Of a stretch of DNA of 64,000 nt, positions 1-11,665 are shown piece by piece. Within the stretch, counting starts at the first letter, position 1, and each line of letters opens with the position of its first letter. A program made the position numbers and the translations under genes. Source of the DNA: Clarkia xantiana subsp. parviflora (Eukaryota; Streptophyta; Magnoliopsida; Myrtales; Onagraceae). The notes under the pieces are model-generated. The model was not told where the DNA came from. It made no database searches and saw only the letters and a list, made by a program, of their open reading frames with translations. The DNA lies in assembly GCA_036873135.1 (NCBI GenBank), contig JAPTYO010000011.1, forward strand, positions 13,960,747 to 14,024,746. The letters are read 5' to 3'.

Positions 1-830
1 GTCGTCCCTCAAACGGCTACAGTCAAAAGAGCGATCTCGAAACATCGATGGCGGATATTAAGTGAAAGGGCCACAACCACCCTCAAAATGGTTACATACA
101 AAGAGTGTTTCCCGGATCAAAGACGAGGAATAAAGGGCCACAGCCACCCTCCAAATGGCTACAATCAAAAGAGCTCCCGCAACATCGAAGACTGTGAGAA
201 AAGGGTCACAGTCACCCTCCAAATGGCTACAAATACTCCCGCATCGAGGCAGAAAATCAAGCACGAGTCACAACCACCGTTTAATCGGCTACCAAACAAA
301 GAGTGCTTCCGCTAGGTTGAAAACCCGAAAGGGCGACCTAGGCAAAATCAGGGAAATGAGAGGCATGGTTGCAAGTTCAGAAATTGCAATCATGGCAAAA
401 GGAGAGAAAATAAGAAAACCGAGGGGCACGGTCGAAAATCTCTCAATCGGTCGTGGCAAAAGGAGAGAAAAAAGAGAAAAGAGAGAAAAAGAAAAAGAAA
501 AAAGAAAAAGAAAAGAAAAAAGAGAAAAAAGAAAAAAGATCCCGCTAGGTTGTCGCACAATGCACAATTTAGGCAAAAATTAGGGACAAACACTCATGCG
601 CAAGCAGCGTCTTCCAGAGTCAACTTCACGGCAAGCGAGACGGTTACAGTCTGCTCTCGCAGATCGCATTCCAAGGATGAGTAGGACTGTTACAGTCAAT
701 TCCTACGAGTCAACTTCAGGGCAAGCGGGACGGTTAAAGTCTGCTCTCGCGAGTCACCATTCAAGGATGAGTAGGACTGTTACAGTCTGTTCCTACAAGT
801 CACAACCGACAATCAGGATCTGAAGTTTTC
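1..830 (+). repeat. Degenerate tandem repeats, 3' internal region of a gypsy element
   Basis: Positions 60-320 hold about four degenerate copies of a 65-75 bp unit with the core 'ccaccctccaaatggctac'. Positions 596-810 hold two copies of a roughly 102-bp unit with 'aaggatgagtaggactgtt'. The open frames here are by-products of the repeats and match no protein I know. The array lies upstream of a polypurine tract and LTR at 1827, so it is the 3' non-coding part of a plus-oriented Ty3/gypsy element whose body lies left of the window. Tandem repeats in this position are known in Tat/Retand-lineage elements; the lineage assignment is inference. Confidence 0.65.
457..541 (+). repeat. Homopurine A/G tract
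   Basis: About 85 bases made almost only of A and G, with short GAGA and AAAG runs. It sits between two tandem arrays in the gypsy 3' region. Long homopurine stretches can adopt triplex structure; no function is evident from sequence. Confidence 0.75.
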
Positions 831-889
831 CAGCTTTCCTGAGAGTCAACCCTGACGAACGAAGCCTTAGTATTCAGCCTTCGCAAGTC

Positions 890-1690
890 ACGCCACTAGA
901 GGCACTTCTCCAACGGACGCCACTAGAGGCTCTTCTCCGACATACGCCGCTAGAGGCATCGCCAAAGGGTCTCCGGTACGGTCCGACGTAGAGGTCTTCC
1001 GCCACCAGAGATATCACCAGAGGTTTTCCGGTACGGCCTGACGTAGAGGTCTTCCGTTACCACTCGCCACTAGAGGCATCACCAAAGGTTCTCCGGTACG
1101 GTATGACGTAGAGTTCTTTCGCCACCAGAGATATCACCAGAGCTTTTCCGGTACGGTCTGACGTAGAGGTCTTTCCGTTACCACTCGCCACTAGAGGCGT
1201 CACCAGAGGTTGTTGGTACTGTCTGACGTAGAGGTCTTCTGTTACCAATCATCACCAAAGGTTTTACTTTATTGCACGCCACTGGAGGCTTTTCCTTGTC
1301 GCTCGCCACTGGAGGCACCATCGATTGAGGTTTTACTTTACTGCACGCCACTGGAGGCTTTACTTTTCCGCACGCCACTGGAGGCTTTACTTTCTGCACT
1401 GCCAACGGAGGCACCGCCAATAGGGGCACCGCCAACCGAGGCTTTATTTTCTGCACGACCAATGGAGGCACCGCCAACAGGGGCACCGCCGACGGAGGTT
1501 CTATTTTCTGCCCTACCAATGGAGGCACCGCCAACAGGGGCACTGCCGACGGAGGTTCTACTTTCTGCACCGCTAACGGAGACACCGCCAACAGGGGCAT
1601 CGCCGACCAAGGCTTTACTTTTCTGCGATACCAATGGAGGCACTGTCAACAGGGGCATCGCCGACAGAGGTTCTACTTTTTCGCACCATC
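890..1690 (+). repeat. Tandem repeats, two unit types (about 118 bp and about 57 bp)
   Basis: From 890 to 1255 the unit is about 118 bp, built around 'tccggtacggtctgacgta' and 'cactagaggcatcaccaaag'. From 1255 to 1690 a unit of about 57 bp takes over, built around 'ggaggcaccgccaac' and 'ttctactttctgc'. The two types share 'ggaggc' and 'gaggc' motifs, as if one evolved from the other. Long open frames on both strands reflect unit lengths near multiples of three. The array ends shortly before the polypurine tract at 1813-1826. Confidence 0.75.
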
Positions 1691-1826
1691 AATAAAGCCA
1701 AAGGCCACCTTGGAGACTTGAAGACCCGGAAGACGACATACTTCCTAGCCAAAATTAGTGTTTACTCGTCTTTGGACAAACCCCCTCGAATGCATTCTAC
1801 GGGAGTCCGTCCAAAGAGGGGCAAGC

Positions 1827-2880
1827 TGTAAACACCTAATTTTGGTACGCGCGACACGTATGTGACATGTTAAAAAATGTTACGTATAACGCGTTTAAAA
1901 AAGGAAGTATTTAAATATGGAAGGTCACGGGGTTGCTAAAAATAGACTTAGTTTAAATTAGGATAGTATAGATGCATTTAATATTGTGTAATATTCAGAA
2001 AATATGTGATAAATATTTATGGCAATATGCAATAAATATTTATTCATAATTTTCGGAATTAATTAGTGCATATTAGGGAAAATACTGTTTTCCTAATTTT
2101 AGGTGTTAATCTAGCTATAAAAGGACCCCTTGTCAATGTAAAAATACACAGAAAATTAATTCAGCAATAATAATATTACTTTTCTAGTAACCTGTGCATT
2201 TTTGTCCTGTAGTGTAAAAGTTTTTTTTTCTTTTCTTTTCTTTTCTTTCCCATTTTTTTCTTCTTCCGCCGGTGGCAGTCTGGTTTTTTTTTTTTTTTTT
2301 TTTTTCCGGTGACCGCACCCGCCACCCGATTCTGACCTCCGGCCGCCTGATTGGCCAGCCCACCACCATCCACCCCAGGTGAGCCGTGTGAAATTCTTTT
2401 TTTTATTTTAATTTTGTTTTATTTTTTATTTATTATATTTTTCTGTCATTATTTTTTTATTATTATATTTAATTAGGTAATTTAGATGTAATTGGTTAAA
2501 TTTAGTTGTGTGAATTATGTATGTATATGTTAGGTTATGTTTCGATTTAAGCATGTTAGATAATTTTAGTATTTTAGATTTCATTCTAAATAAGAGTTGT
2601 AGATAATAATTTATTTTTAGACTTAGATAATATTTTGCACATGACAGAAATTTAATTAAATCTTGGCATCGTTAGATTAATTTGTGACATATGTTCAAAT
2701 AGTAAAATTGGCAAATTTGTGAATTGAGTACCGAAAGGGTGTGATTAATTCCATGAGTTTTAATTCGTAATAGAACCCCCGAACTCGTATTTCTGATCGT
2801 AGACCGATTTAATACCTAGGTGTTTAATTAGTTATTCGCTTAGGTAATTTAGGATTCTAGTTAGCCTAATAATTAACTAG
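1827..2880 (+). mobile_element. Ty3/gypsy LTR with internal sequence on both sides
   Basis: The LTR starts with TGTAAACACC at 1827, directly after the purine-rich tract AAAGAGGGGCAAGC (1813-1826), which is the polypurine tract of the element on its left. A TATA box (TATAAAA) lies at 2116-2122, and poly-T and pyrimidine runs follow at 2221-2306. The right edge is near 2880, where 'ctagTGGCGACT' looks like a primer-binding site, followed by gag sequence of a second element. One LTR is therefore shared by two internal regions, which usually results from unequal recombination between neighbouring copies. The exact 3' end is uncertain. Confidence 0.65.
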
Positions 2881-2958
2881 TGGCGACTATTTTCAAAATC
2901 CACGTTTTCAAAACGTAATTCGCCATAGGTCAGACTTTTAGGGTCCGACCAGTTCAAT

Positions 2959-4360
2959 TGACTCGTGGGAATAATTGAGGCTAAGTTCATAGAAGGTCAT
3001 ATAGGCCAAAGACAACGCCTCAAGAGTATGGACTTTCTAGATAAAATTGAGCAAGGTCCTGATGAAACCTTAGCCAAATATTATACTAGATATCACAAGA
3101 TACTCCAGCAGTTGAACGAAGACGTCACTGATGGCGAGTTGATCAAGACCTTTTGGAGGGGTCTTAGAGTGCATAGTCAAGCTCTGAAGGATAGCATGAT
3201 GATGAAGCCAGTACGAAAGATTGACGCTCTCGCCATCAAGGTTAAGAAGTATATCGACTTGGAGAGGTCACACGAAAGATCGCCCATAGAAATCAAGAGG
3301 CAGATCGTTCCGACTAAAGTCGATGAAGGTTCTGCTTCTTGACCATCCAAGAGAGAAGAGAGGCGAGAAGGGGCTGTCCGACATGGGAATCACCTGGGAG
3401 CAAGGAAAGATCTTAACCCTTATCCAGCGAGGTATACCCCTCTTACACATAATGTGGCGGTGGTACTTACAGAAATGGAGAAACTTTGTCTAAACAACCC
3501 ACCTCCGGCGAGAAAGAACATGATGGGTCATCAGATAAATGCCTACTGTAGATATCACCAAACAAGGGGGCACGACACGAATGAATGTACCATATTGAAG
3601 CAAGATATTGAGACCCTCATTCAAAGAGGTAAACTTCTAATATTTGTCGAGAAGCCTCCCAATACCCCAAAGAAGCGAAGTCGTAGCCCGAGGGGAAATT
3701 CTCGATCCCCCCTCATGGCCATCTCGCCCCTATTCAAAGTGGGACAGTGAATGTCATCGCGGGAGGATTCGCCTCAAGAGGGGGAACAAATTCAGCCCGA
3801 GAGGTATATGCAGCTCAAATATCCACAACGGCAGTAATGGGAAAAAGACCTCGAGAACCTGAGCTCGAGATTATTAGCTTCACCGCCAGCGATCTGTTGA
3901 AGGTGGATCAGCTGCATGAAGACGCCTTGGTGGTTACTCTCCTTATATCCACATACAGGATTAAAAGGTTTCTTATTGACAGTGGAAGCTCAACATACAT
4001 ACTCTTCTATCAAGCATTCCTACAATTAGGATTCACCATAAGGGATTTAAAGAAAGTCAACTTCCCTCTAATAGGCTTCGCAGGGGAAACCATCTACCCT
4101 ATGGGGGCTATTCGACTAACTACTATTTTGGGAAAAGGTGAAAAGGTTTTACAAGTGGATTTACTCTTTGTAGTGGTCGATGCCGCCTCGTCATACAACG
4201 CCATCATTGGTAGAACTACTCTCAATCCTCACCGAATTGTCCCGTAAACGGCGCATCAAGTAATGAAATTCTCGACACCAAAGGGAATGGCGAGGTTCAA
4301 GGAGATCAAGCTATGGCGCAGCACTGTTACAACACGTCGAAAAAACGCTCAAAGAAGTTA
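2959..4360 (+). pseudogene. Ty3/gypsy gag-protease remnant
   Basis: The reading starts inside gag: residues such as 'DETLAKYYTRYHKILQQL' match the C-terminal half of the retrotransposon Gag domain. The frame stays open past a TGA at 3340-3342 into a nucleic-acid-binding motif, CRYHQTRGHDTNEC. It then shifts frame near 3710, in a C homopolymer, and continues as an aspartic protease with the active-site sequence IDSGSS (about 3978-3995) and the usual downstream GRTTLNPHRIVP. After a stop at 4245 recognisable but frameshifted coding continues to about 4360, where copia sequence begins. The N-terminal half of gag and all reverse transcriptase and integrase are missing. Non-functional. Confidence 0.85.
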
Positions 4361-4367
4361 TAGTTAT

Positions 4368-4514
4368 ATTAAATGAAGTATGTAGAAGTCTCCCTTGTAC
4401 CCTATAAATAGATGTTGAGAATGAATGGAAATCACCAAGTTGAGTAGACAAACAACAAGTCTCTCATTCCCTCTCCACCTCTCTCACACACAAACACATC
4501 TTCAAACACCAACA
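4368..4514 (+). repeat. Truncated 5' LTR of the copia element
   Basis: Near-identical to 7418-7564, including 'ccctataaatagatgttgag' with its TATA box, and ending in CACCAACA. Homology begins abruptly at 'attaaatgaagtatg', with unrelated gypsy-derived sequence to the left. Confidence 0.85.
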
Positions 4515-4516
4515 AG

Positions 4517-4528
4517 TGGTATCAGAGC
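4517..4528 (+). other. Copia primer-binding site
   Basis: TGGTATCAGAGC, two bases after the LTR end, complementary to the 3' end of initiator-methionine tRNA as in most plant Ty1/copia elements. Confidence 0.9.
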
Positions 4529-4545
4529 CCAGTCCAAAGATCACG

Positions 4546-7018
4546 ATGGCAACGACAAGCATGCAAGTGCCGAGATTGACGAAGGATAACTATGTTAGGT
4601 GGTGTATCCAAATGAAGGCCCTATTGGGATCCCTTGACGTGTGGGAGCTCGTGGAGACCGAGTTCGAGGAACGCGAAGTGACGGCGGAAATGTCAAAATA
4701 AGAGAAGGAAGAATTGAAGGAGCAACGGAAGAAGGAGAAGAAAGCCTTGTTCACAATATATCAAGGTCTTGATGAAGCCACGTTCGAATTAGTTGCTCCG
4801 GCCAAAACATCATATGAAGCTTGGGGCATACTTCAAAAAGCGTTCGGCGGCGTCGAAAAGGTAAAGAAAATTCGCCTACAAGCTCTTCGTGCTCAATTTG
4901 AATCCCTCCATCAAAAAAGCTCAGAATCTATCTCCGACTACTTCACGCGGGTCATTTCAATCGCGCATCAAATGCGAATAAATGGAGAAAACTTGGAAGA
5001 TGTTCGTGTCATAGAGAAGATCTTGAGATCCCTCGACCCTAAGTTTGACCTTGTGGCCGTGGCGATTGAAGAATCCAAGGACCTAGAAGAGATGTCCGTA
5101 GAGCAACTCATGGTTCTCTACAAGCCCATGAACAACGACTTTCGAAGAGAGGAGAATGTAATTCCTTGGAGCACGCTTTACAAGCAAAGCTGACGTTGAA
5201 GAATCAAGGTTCACGCGGCGGCTTCCAAAGAGGAAGATTCACAACACGAAGAGGAAGAGGTGGTCGAACAACAACCACCAACGAAGTCCACGACGATGAT
5301 GGAGAGTCAATTCAAGAAGAAGAACGAGGAGGAGGTCACAGCCGTTGTCTAGGTCGCGGTCGTGGTCAAGGTCGCGGACGAGGTCGTGGTGGATGGAGAA
5401 ACGACAAATCGGGAGTCCAATGTTATGTGTGTAAAAAATACGGTCATTATGCAACGGAGTGTTGGTAAAACACCGACAATGAGGGAGAAAATGTAAACTT
5501 CGCAGAGAAGATTGACGACGATGGAGTTCTTTTGATGGCATACAATCAAGTGAAGGAAACGGAGTCCAACACATGGTTCATCGACACTGGAGCTTCCAAC
5601 CACATGTGCGGAAGAAAGGAGTTCTTTGCGGAGCTTGATGAAAGACACGGCGGGCACATTACTTTTGGCGATCTTTCCCAACACCAAATTAAAGGGAAAT
5701 GTAAAGTTCTCTTTGAACTAAAAACTGGACGACAATTGTGCATCTCCAATGTCTATTTTGTTCCCGACATGAAGAACAATATTTTAAGTGTCGGACAATT
5801 GCTCGAGAAGGGATACGACGTCCGGATCAAGGAGAATACACTCACCATCCGTGATAATAAAAACAATGTTATCACGAATGTAGCCATGACGAAGAATCGA
5901 ATGTTCCCATTGGAGTTAAGGATCAATGAGAAGAATTTTTTGAAGGTGACAACCATAGACAACTCAGCTCTTTGGCATCTCCGGTATGGTCATCTTAATT
6001 TTAAGGCGCTGGAGTTGATGGAGAAGAAAAACATGGTACGAGGTTTGCCCAAGATCAATCATCCCAACGGCGTGTGCGAAACATGTATCATCGGAAAGCA
6101 ACAAAGGAAACCATTTAAGAGTATCCATCGAAGAGAGCAGCTGGTCGTCTCGACTTAGTCCATTCTGATGTGTGAGGACCGATCAAGCCCATGTCGATTG
6201 GCGGGAATAGGTATTTCTTGACCTTTACTGATGATTATAGTGGCAAGACTTGGGTTTATATGATGAAGCAGAAGAGCGAAGTCTTGACGAAGTTCTAGGA
6301 GTTTAAGAACATGGTCGAGAAGCAAAGTGGTCGTTATTTGAAGTGCTTGCGAAACGACAGAGGAGGCGAATACACGTCGCATGAATTTGACAGGTTTTGC
6401 AAAGAGAACGGGATAGTGCATCAGCTAACCATGCCGCAAACACCACAACAAAATGGAGTCTCCGAGAGGAAGAACCGGACGATCCTGAATTTAGTTCGGT
6501 GCATGTTGAAGGAGAGAGATGTCCCGAAAGAATTCTGGGGAGACGCTGTTGCTACTACAGCTTATTTGCTTAACAGGTTTCCTACAAAGCGGATTGGAGA
6601 CATGACGCCGAAGGAAGCATGGAGAAAGCGCAAGCCAAGTGTCGAGCATCTTCGAGTTTTCGGGTGCGTGGCATATGCAAAATTGCAAGGAAGTCAGAAG
6701 TGCGTCATGCTCGGATATGACGACAATACAAGCGGCTACAAGTTATACAATCCCGTCACAAAGAGGGTTGTGATCTCAAGAGATGTCGAGTTCAATGAAG
6801 AAGAAGCATGGAGCTAGGAGATGAATAATGACCAACCAAAACAGGTAATGGAAGTAGAAGAGCCACAAAGAAAAGAAGCTCGACGTGTTGAAGTTCAAGA
6901 ACCCTTATCACCCCCACATGTTGATACTCAACAGGAAGAAGACGACTCGAGTGAATCGCCTGTGCTGAGGACAAGGCGGATCCGAGACGTATACAATTCC
7001 GCACAGGTCGTTACGTGA
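4546..7018 (+). pseudogene. Ty1/copia gag-protease-integrase polyprotein, broken
   Basis: Gag starts at the ATG at 4546 (MATTSMQVPRLTKDNYVRW), is interrupted by TAA at 4699-4701, and continues in the same frame with a UBN2-type Gag domain to about 5190. A frameshift leads into an Arg/Gly-rich tail and a CCHC zinc knuckle (CYVCKKYGHYATEC, about 5424-5465), closed by TAA at 5466. The same frame then carries the protease motif DTGASNHM (about 5583) and the GAG-pre-integrase motif LWHLRYGHLNFKAL. Further shifts and stops lead to the integrase core (NDRGGEYTSHEF, NGVSERKNRTI) at 6311-6817 and its C-terminal tail to 7018. At least three stops and two frameshifts. The catalytic polymerase region is absent, so it could only move in trans. 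Confidence 0.9.
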
Positions 7019-7299
7019 ATGATGGTGGAGAATTGTATGGTAATCTATGTCTCTCTACAGGATGTGAAGTCAAAGAGACAATGTGGAGAAAGAAAAAGGC
7101 GACGACGCATAGAGAATACAAGAATCATAGAGTGCGAGGACATATGTGGAGGATGAGCTGTCGACAAAGACAAACTCGAAAAGACCACCAAGCATTAACG
7201 AGTAGTTATGACAAAGATAAGCACAAGACAAATCAAGCTACAAGGAGAAGTCATGAACATCGTGCGGATGACAACTGGAGAAACAAGTTTAAGGAGGGA

Positions 7300-7564
7300 T
7301 GTTGGAAAGAAACTTGTTTTATATAGAAAAGTCTAGAAAATTTAAGTTAGTTGATAAGTGTTAGTAATAATAAGTTAGTTGGGTAGGTGTCATTAAGATT
7401 AAGTAGTTGGGAGTGTCATTAAATGAAGTATGTATAAGTCTCCCTTGTACCCTATAAATAGATGTTGAGAATGAATGGAAATCACCAAGTTGAGTAGACA
7501 AACAACAAGTCTCTCATTCCCACTCCACCTCTCTCACACACAAACACATCTTCAAACACCAACA
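7300..7564 (+). repeat. 3' LTR of the copia element
   Basis: 265 bp, TGTTGGAAAG...CACCAACA, preceded by the purine tract at 7291-7299. TATA-like 'ccctataaatag' lies near 7451. The last 147 bp match the surviving part of the 5' LTR with a few differences. Confidence 0.9.
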
Positions 7565-8050
7565 TTTACTAATTGAATATGCATAATGATGTGATCATAT
7601 TTGTAATAGTAGTATCAAAGCTATTGTATAATGCTTTGGATTTGGACGAATTAATTCTATTTTTTTATTGGGTTGGGCTTGTTCGTTGTTGGTCAAATCA
7701 AACTGAATCAGGTCGGACATCGAACCAGGTTGAGTAAATCAGATCGGATTGAAATTGGATTGTGTACGAACCATTTTTACACAGCTATACTTGTTTGAAT
7801 TTTATGAAACTACATTTCAGTTCCTGAGATTTTTGAAATTCATATAATCAGCCCTTACTGGTGTAATTCAGCCGAACCGAATTTTACAATTATAAATAGG
7901 CTAATACAGTTAACAAGACAAGATAAAATGATAAAGCTAGCTACTTGAAAAGAAGTAAATGTTGAGGCAAGAATAGTCTTGGCATAGCAATAATGGATGA
8001 TGAGTAGAAATACTAGTTAATTGAGAAAATGAAATAAAACCGGGTTTAAT
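7565..8050. other. Intergenic, 3' flank of the bHLH gene
   Basis: AT-rich unique sequence with no convincing open frame. It lies downstream of the minus-strand bHLH gene and probably contains its 3' untranslated region and polyadenylation signals. It shows no similarity to the gypsy element that lies left of the copia insertion. Confidence 0.5.
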
Positions 8051-9965
8051 TCAAGATGATGTCCATTCCATGATTTCAACAGCTGCTTGCCTATATATGT
8101 CTTCCAGTGAGAACAACTCCAATGACTGATCTTGACCTCCTCTTGCCTACAACAGAATGTACAGTTAATTATATTATTAGGGTTAATAACTAATAAAATG
8201 TCTTCAGTGTGTGTGTGAGGTTTAATCATTATGTTAAAATAGAAGAAATGAATTAAGAGATGAACTTACTTGAGCCTGAATCATGTAATTAATGCAATGG
8301 TGATTGAGAGAGGAAATATTAGCAGCCATGACATCGATATCGTACTTATCGAAGACGAAGAATATTGCAGATAAGAGTCCAAACTTCTTGGGTGAGCAAA
8401 TATTAAACTGAGCTTCAAGTCCACAAAGGGTTAAAACCACATTGGAGGATGTCCATATCTGGAATGCAACCGGAAACCTAACTGGTGAAGAGTTTAAGCT
8501 GCTGTTGGCACTTGGAATAATGTTTGATGAAGATGATGATCCTTGATCCAAGAATAATGCAGCAGCTTCCCTATTAATGTAGGAGCTGGGAATAAGAGAG
8601 CTGGTAGCAGTAGCAGTAGTTGTGGTTTGGAATTGGAGTCTCTCTTGTTTTCGCTTCTGGAGGGATTGGAGGTCACCCTGCAACTTCTTGATGTACCTTA
8701 CTGCCTCATCTACAATGCTCGACTTATCTGCCTGCTTCAACATCGGATATAAAATACGACCATTTTTTTTAGGGTTTAAATTGGTCAGTCATACATACAA
8801 ATGTGTTGTATATACAGTATATATGAAACTGCAAACTTTTAATCTAAACCATCTTTAATTGAGCACCCCCAGAGAAAAAAATCCCCATTTTTTAGGATTT
8901 AATATAACAACTTAAATTTATTTACTTTGTATTATTTTGTTTTTAAAGAATCACATTTAATACGAAACGCTAGCTCAATTTCTATATAAACTTAACCACG
9001 GCGATCTCCATTATAGGTGTTGTAAAGCCGCTGGGTCAGCAACGCTAATTAACTAGCCTAATGGATTATTAAATAAATATTTTAGTTGTTTTTCATATGC
9101 ACGAGCCACATAAAAAAATATATATATATCTTGGAAAAAAACGTCATATTTTACAATTATTAGAGAAACCCATTTAAACTAAGTTGAAGAGTTTATTATT
9201 CTAGGAATTTAATTGGCAAAATAGTTCCGAACAAGTAAAAATCGATTCCAACAGATCAACTAGTTTAAAAACAAATTAGTTCTTTTTTGGATGGAACTGT
9301 TTAAAATAGTTTCGGTCCGGACTAAACCGGTTCCATGCACAACACTAATTACACATGAGCTAACGTCTTTAATATAACTTATTGTTTAAATTTATCAATA
9401 TATGTAATATAAATTATATATTATAGGATCTTATTATCCATTCAAATCTAGCTTCTATTTAAGATATATCGATTATAAGTATTATTATGTAAAAAACATA
9501 AATCTCGTTGAAAACTAACAAAAATATAGATGTTTCTGCAATATTTTGTAAGAGTTTTGTATATATATATTTGTTATAGTAGAAAGTGACCTTTAGAGGA
9601 AGTTGAGGAAGCAAAGCATGAAGATTTGCAAACATGTCCCTCATTCTCTTCCTCCTTTCCCTCTCAGTCAAGATATGGATGTCACCGCCCTCTTCATCAT
9701 TACTACCACCTCCACCTCCACCTCGTTTTTTGGTTGATGATGACGCCTTATTCTTATTAGCTGGCGGCGCCGGTGGCTCTTTTGTTTCTGTTACAGCAGC
9801 ATCACCACCCTTTGTTGGTGTTTCAACAATAACAGTGCTGGACGCCGGGGTGATGATCATCTTCTCGGATTGGCTGTTGCCGGAGCTGTTATCACCATCT
9901 GACTTCAGGAATGACTTTTCCGACAAACAAACCTCCTCGTGGCTTGATGATCCTGACTCACCCAT
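8051..9965 (-). CDS. BHLH95: bHLH transcription factor, bHLH95/ZHOUPI-like
   Basis: Three coding exons on the minus strand, 9965-9591, 8731-8270 and 8146-8051, with GT-AG introns and all junctions in phase 0; predicted length 310 aa, close to Arabidopsis bHLH95. The basic region has the H-E-R signature (His97, Glu101, Arg105 in [12 protein letters not shown]), predicting E-box/G-box binding. Helix 1 is [16 protein letters not shown] and helix 2 begins [18 protein letters not shown]; the first intron falls exactly in the loop, as expected for the family. The C-terminal part (about 205-290) resembles the ACT-like dimerisation region, and the last exon ends [15 protein letters not shown]. An acidic, Ser-rich N-terminus precedes a short Gly run. 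I chose Met at 9965 (MGESGSSS); an in-frame Met at 9980 is possible. In Arabidopsis the relative acts in the endosperm with ICE1, promoting endosperm breakdown and embryo cuticle formation; the same role here is inference. Confidence 0.87.
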
Positions 9966-11660
9966 GAATATGATCAACACACAAATATATATGTCTCTAA
10001 GCTATAAAAACTTTCAACTACATTTGGATACACAATGATTTTCCTTTCTTAAATAAATAAAAGGAATGAGAATAATAAATAATAAATAAAATGGTTTTCA
10101 AAGCTTTTCTAACTTACCATATATGGTCACAATATTATTCACCATTGTGGGGTCCATAGTTTTACTAATACCAGCTTTACTACCCATTTTAATATACATC
10201 ATATACATGCATTATCATGCATATATGTAGTATTGATGATGGATCATGCATATAATTAATTATGTAATATTATATTATATTATTTAGATGCATTACCATG
10301 TTTCTTGTGTTCAATAGTTTGAATAAGAAAAGAAAACTGTCACTGTGAAAAGTTTACAGTTGTTACTGATTAGACCCGCGGTTAATTCAACTAGATAAAT
10401 ATAATTAGTCTAAAAAGTAATTGTGGGGCATTTTCACAGTTAAACTAATTCACAGTTGGTACAAACAATATTAGGTTCTTTATTATCCACTAACATATAA
10501 TAACAATGTAAATACTAATCCCTTACTGGAGGCATGCATTCTCTAACAAACGACTCCTATAGGATATTGCTTTCACTATTTTTGGTTCATCATTTCCACA
10601 ATCTAGTTCTAAAAGTAATGTAATTTTGGTGGCTTGAATTTAATAAATATGATCAAAGTTTAGTTGAACCAATCAGTAAAGCGAATTGTCATTCAAGAAT
10701 GAACCAAAATCGAATCTTATTAAATACGTCAACTTAGAGCTCCTAGTCCGGAAATACAGGAGCAATTATGAGAAAATATTTATAAAAAAATTGATATAAG
10801 TAAATTATATTTTATTTTGAAAGAAATCAATTTTGGTAAATGTTATATATATAAGAGAATAAGATATATTAGAGATAAATATATCTTATTATATTTAAAT
10901 ATATATAAATTAGGAATAAATATATTCTTAGTATATTATCAGATTATGTTTTCCTTATTATATTGTTATAGATTTAGATAGATATAGTTTTGTATCTATA
11001 TATATAGGTACATGTACTCAACCCTAAAGAAAATTAATAATACAATTCTCGTTCTTCTATAATATATGCGGTAGCGTAGCAAATAATATATAATTTTTAT
11101 AGAATGAAGTTACGATTGGTTCATGCAGTTTTTATAAAAGGTAAACAATCCCATCAGTGTGATAGATTAACCAAATTAATTTGAAGTTTTTTTTCTCAAT
11201 AATTAATTTGAAGTTACTTTGGGCCTTTTGCAACATTTCCGTGCATAGAGTTAATTTTCCGTTCGTTTGCCCCTACACGAGAATAATAGTATTTGTTCTT
11301 AAATTTCTCTCTCTTCCATGCATGAAAATTAGGGCTAGGTCGGCACGACAAACGAACCTTGCCGCTTCCACCAACTCGAATGTCTTTGCTATATTGTCTC
11401 CCCTTTTAAGCAGCTTTTAGGGTTTAAATTAACGTCTTTTCTTGTATTTAATCGGCCAATAAAAAAACTTAAAGGGTTGGTTCAAATGACATCGAGTTTA
11501 TTAGAATTTTATTTCTCCACGAGAGACTAGTCCGTTTCCAGTAGAACTAGATGAACATGTACTAAAATGGATAAATTCTATTCTATGATAAAATGGAGTA
11601 ATACTCTATTAGTTGATCACATAAATATAAATCTTTTATCGATGATATAACATGACATTG
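9966..11660. other. Intergenic, upstream of the bHLH gene
   Basis: AT-rich sequence with no supported gene. The first few hundred bases are the probable promoter and 5' leader of the minus-strand bHLH gene. The stretch 10830-11090, with 'taaattaggaataaa' and many TATA runs, weakly resembles the copia LTR fragment at 38.4 kb and may be an old solo LTR; I could not fix its ends. Confidence 0.4.
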
Positions 11661-11665
11661 CCGCG

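Larger units (their letters stand above)
4368..7564 (+). mobile_element. Ty1/copia element with truncated 5' LTR and no reverse transcriptase
   Basis: A 265-bp 3' LTR (7300-7564) runs TGTTGG...CAACA and follows the purine tract AAGGAGGGA. The left copy (4368-4514) matches only its last 147 bp, so the first 118 bp of the 5' LTR are gone. The primer site TGGTATCAGAGC at 4517 is the initiator-methionine tRNA type typical of Ty1/copia. The order gag, protease, integrase identifies copia, but sequence after the integrase C-terminus jumps directly to the 3' non-coding region, so reverse transcriptase and RNase H are deleted. No target duplication can be assigned because the left end is lost. It abuts a broken gypsy element on the left only. 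Confidence 0.85.

Noticed and set aside
155..583. 142-codon Lys/Arg/Glu-rich frame
   Set aside because: Its end is translation of the homopurine tract; the rest overlaps degenerate repeats.
1178..1695. Open frames of 106-161 codons on both strands over the tandem array
   Set aside because: They follow the repeat unit, occur in several frames at once and show no domain.
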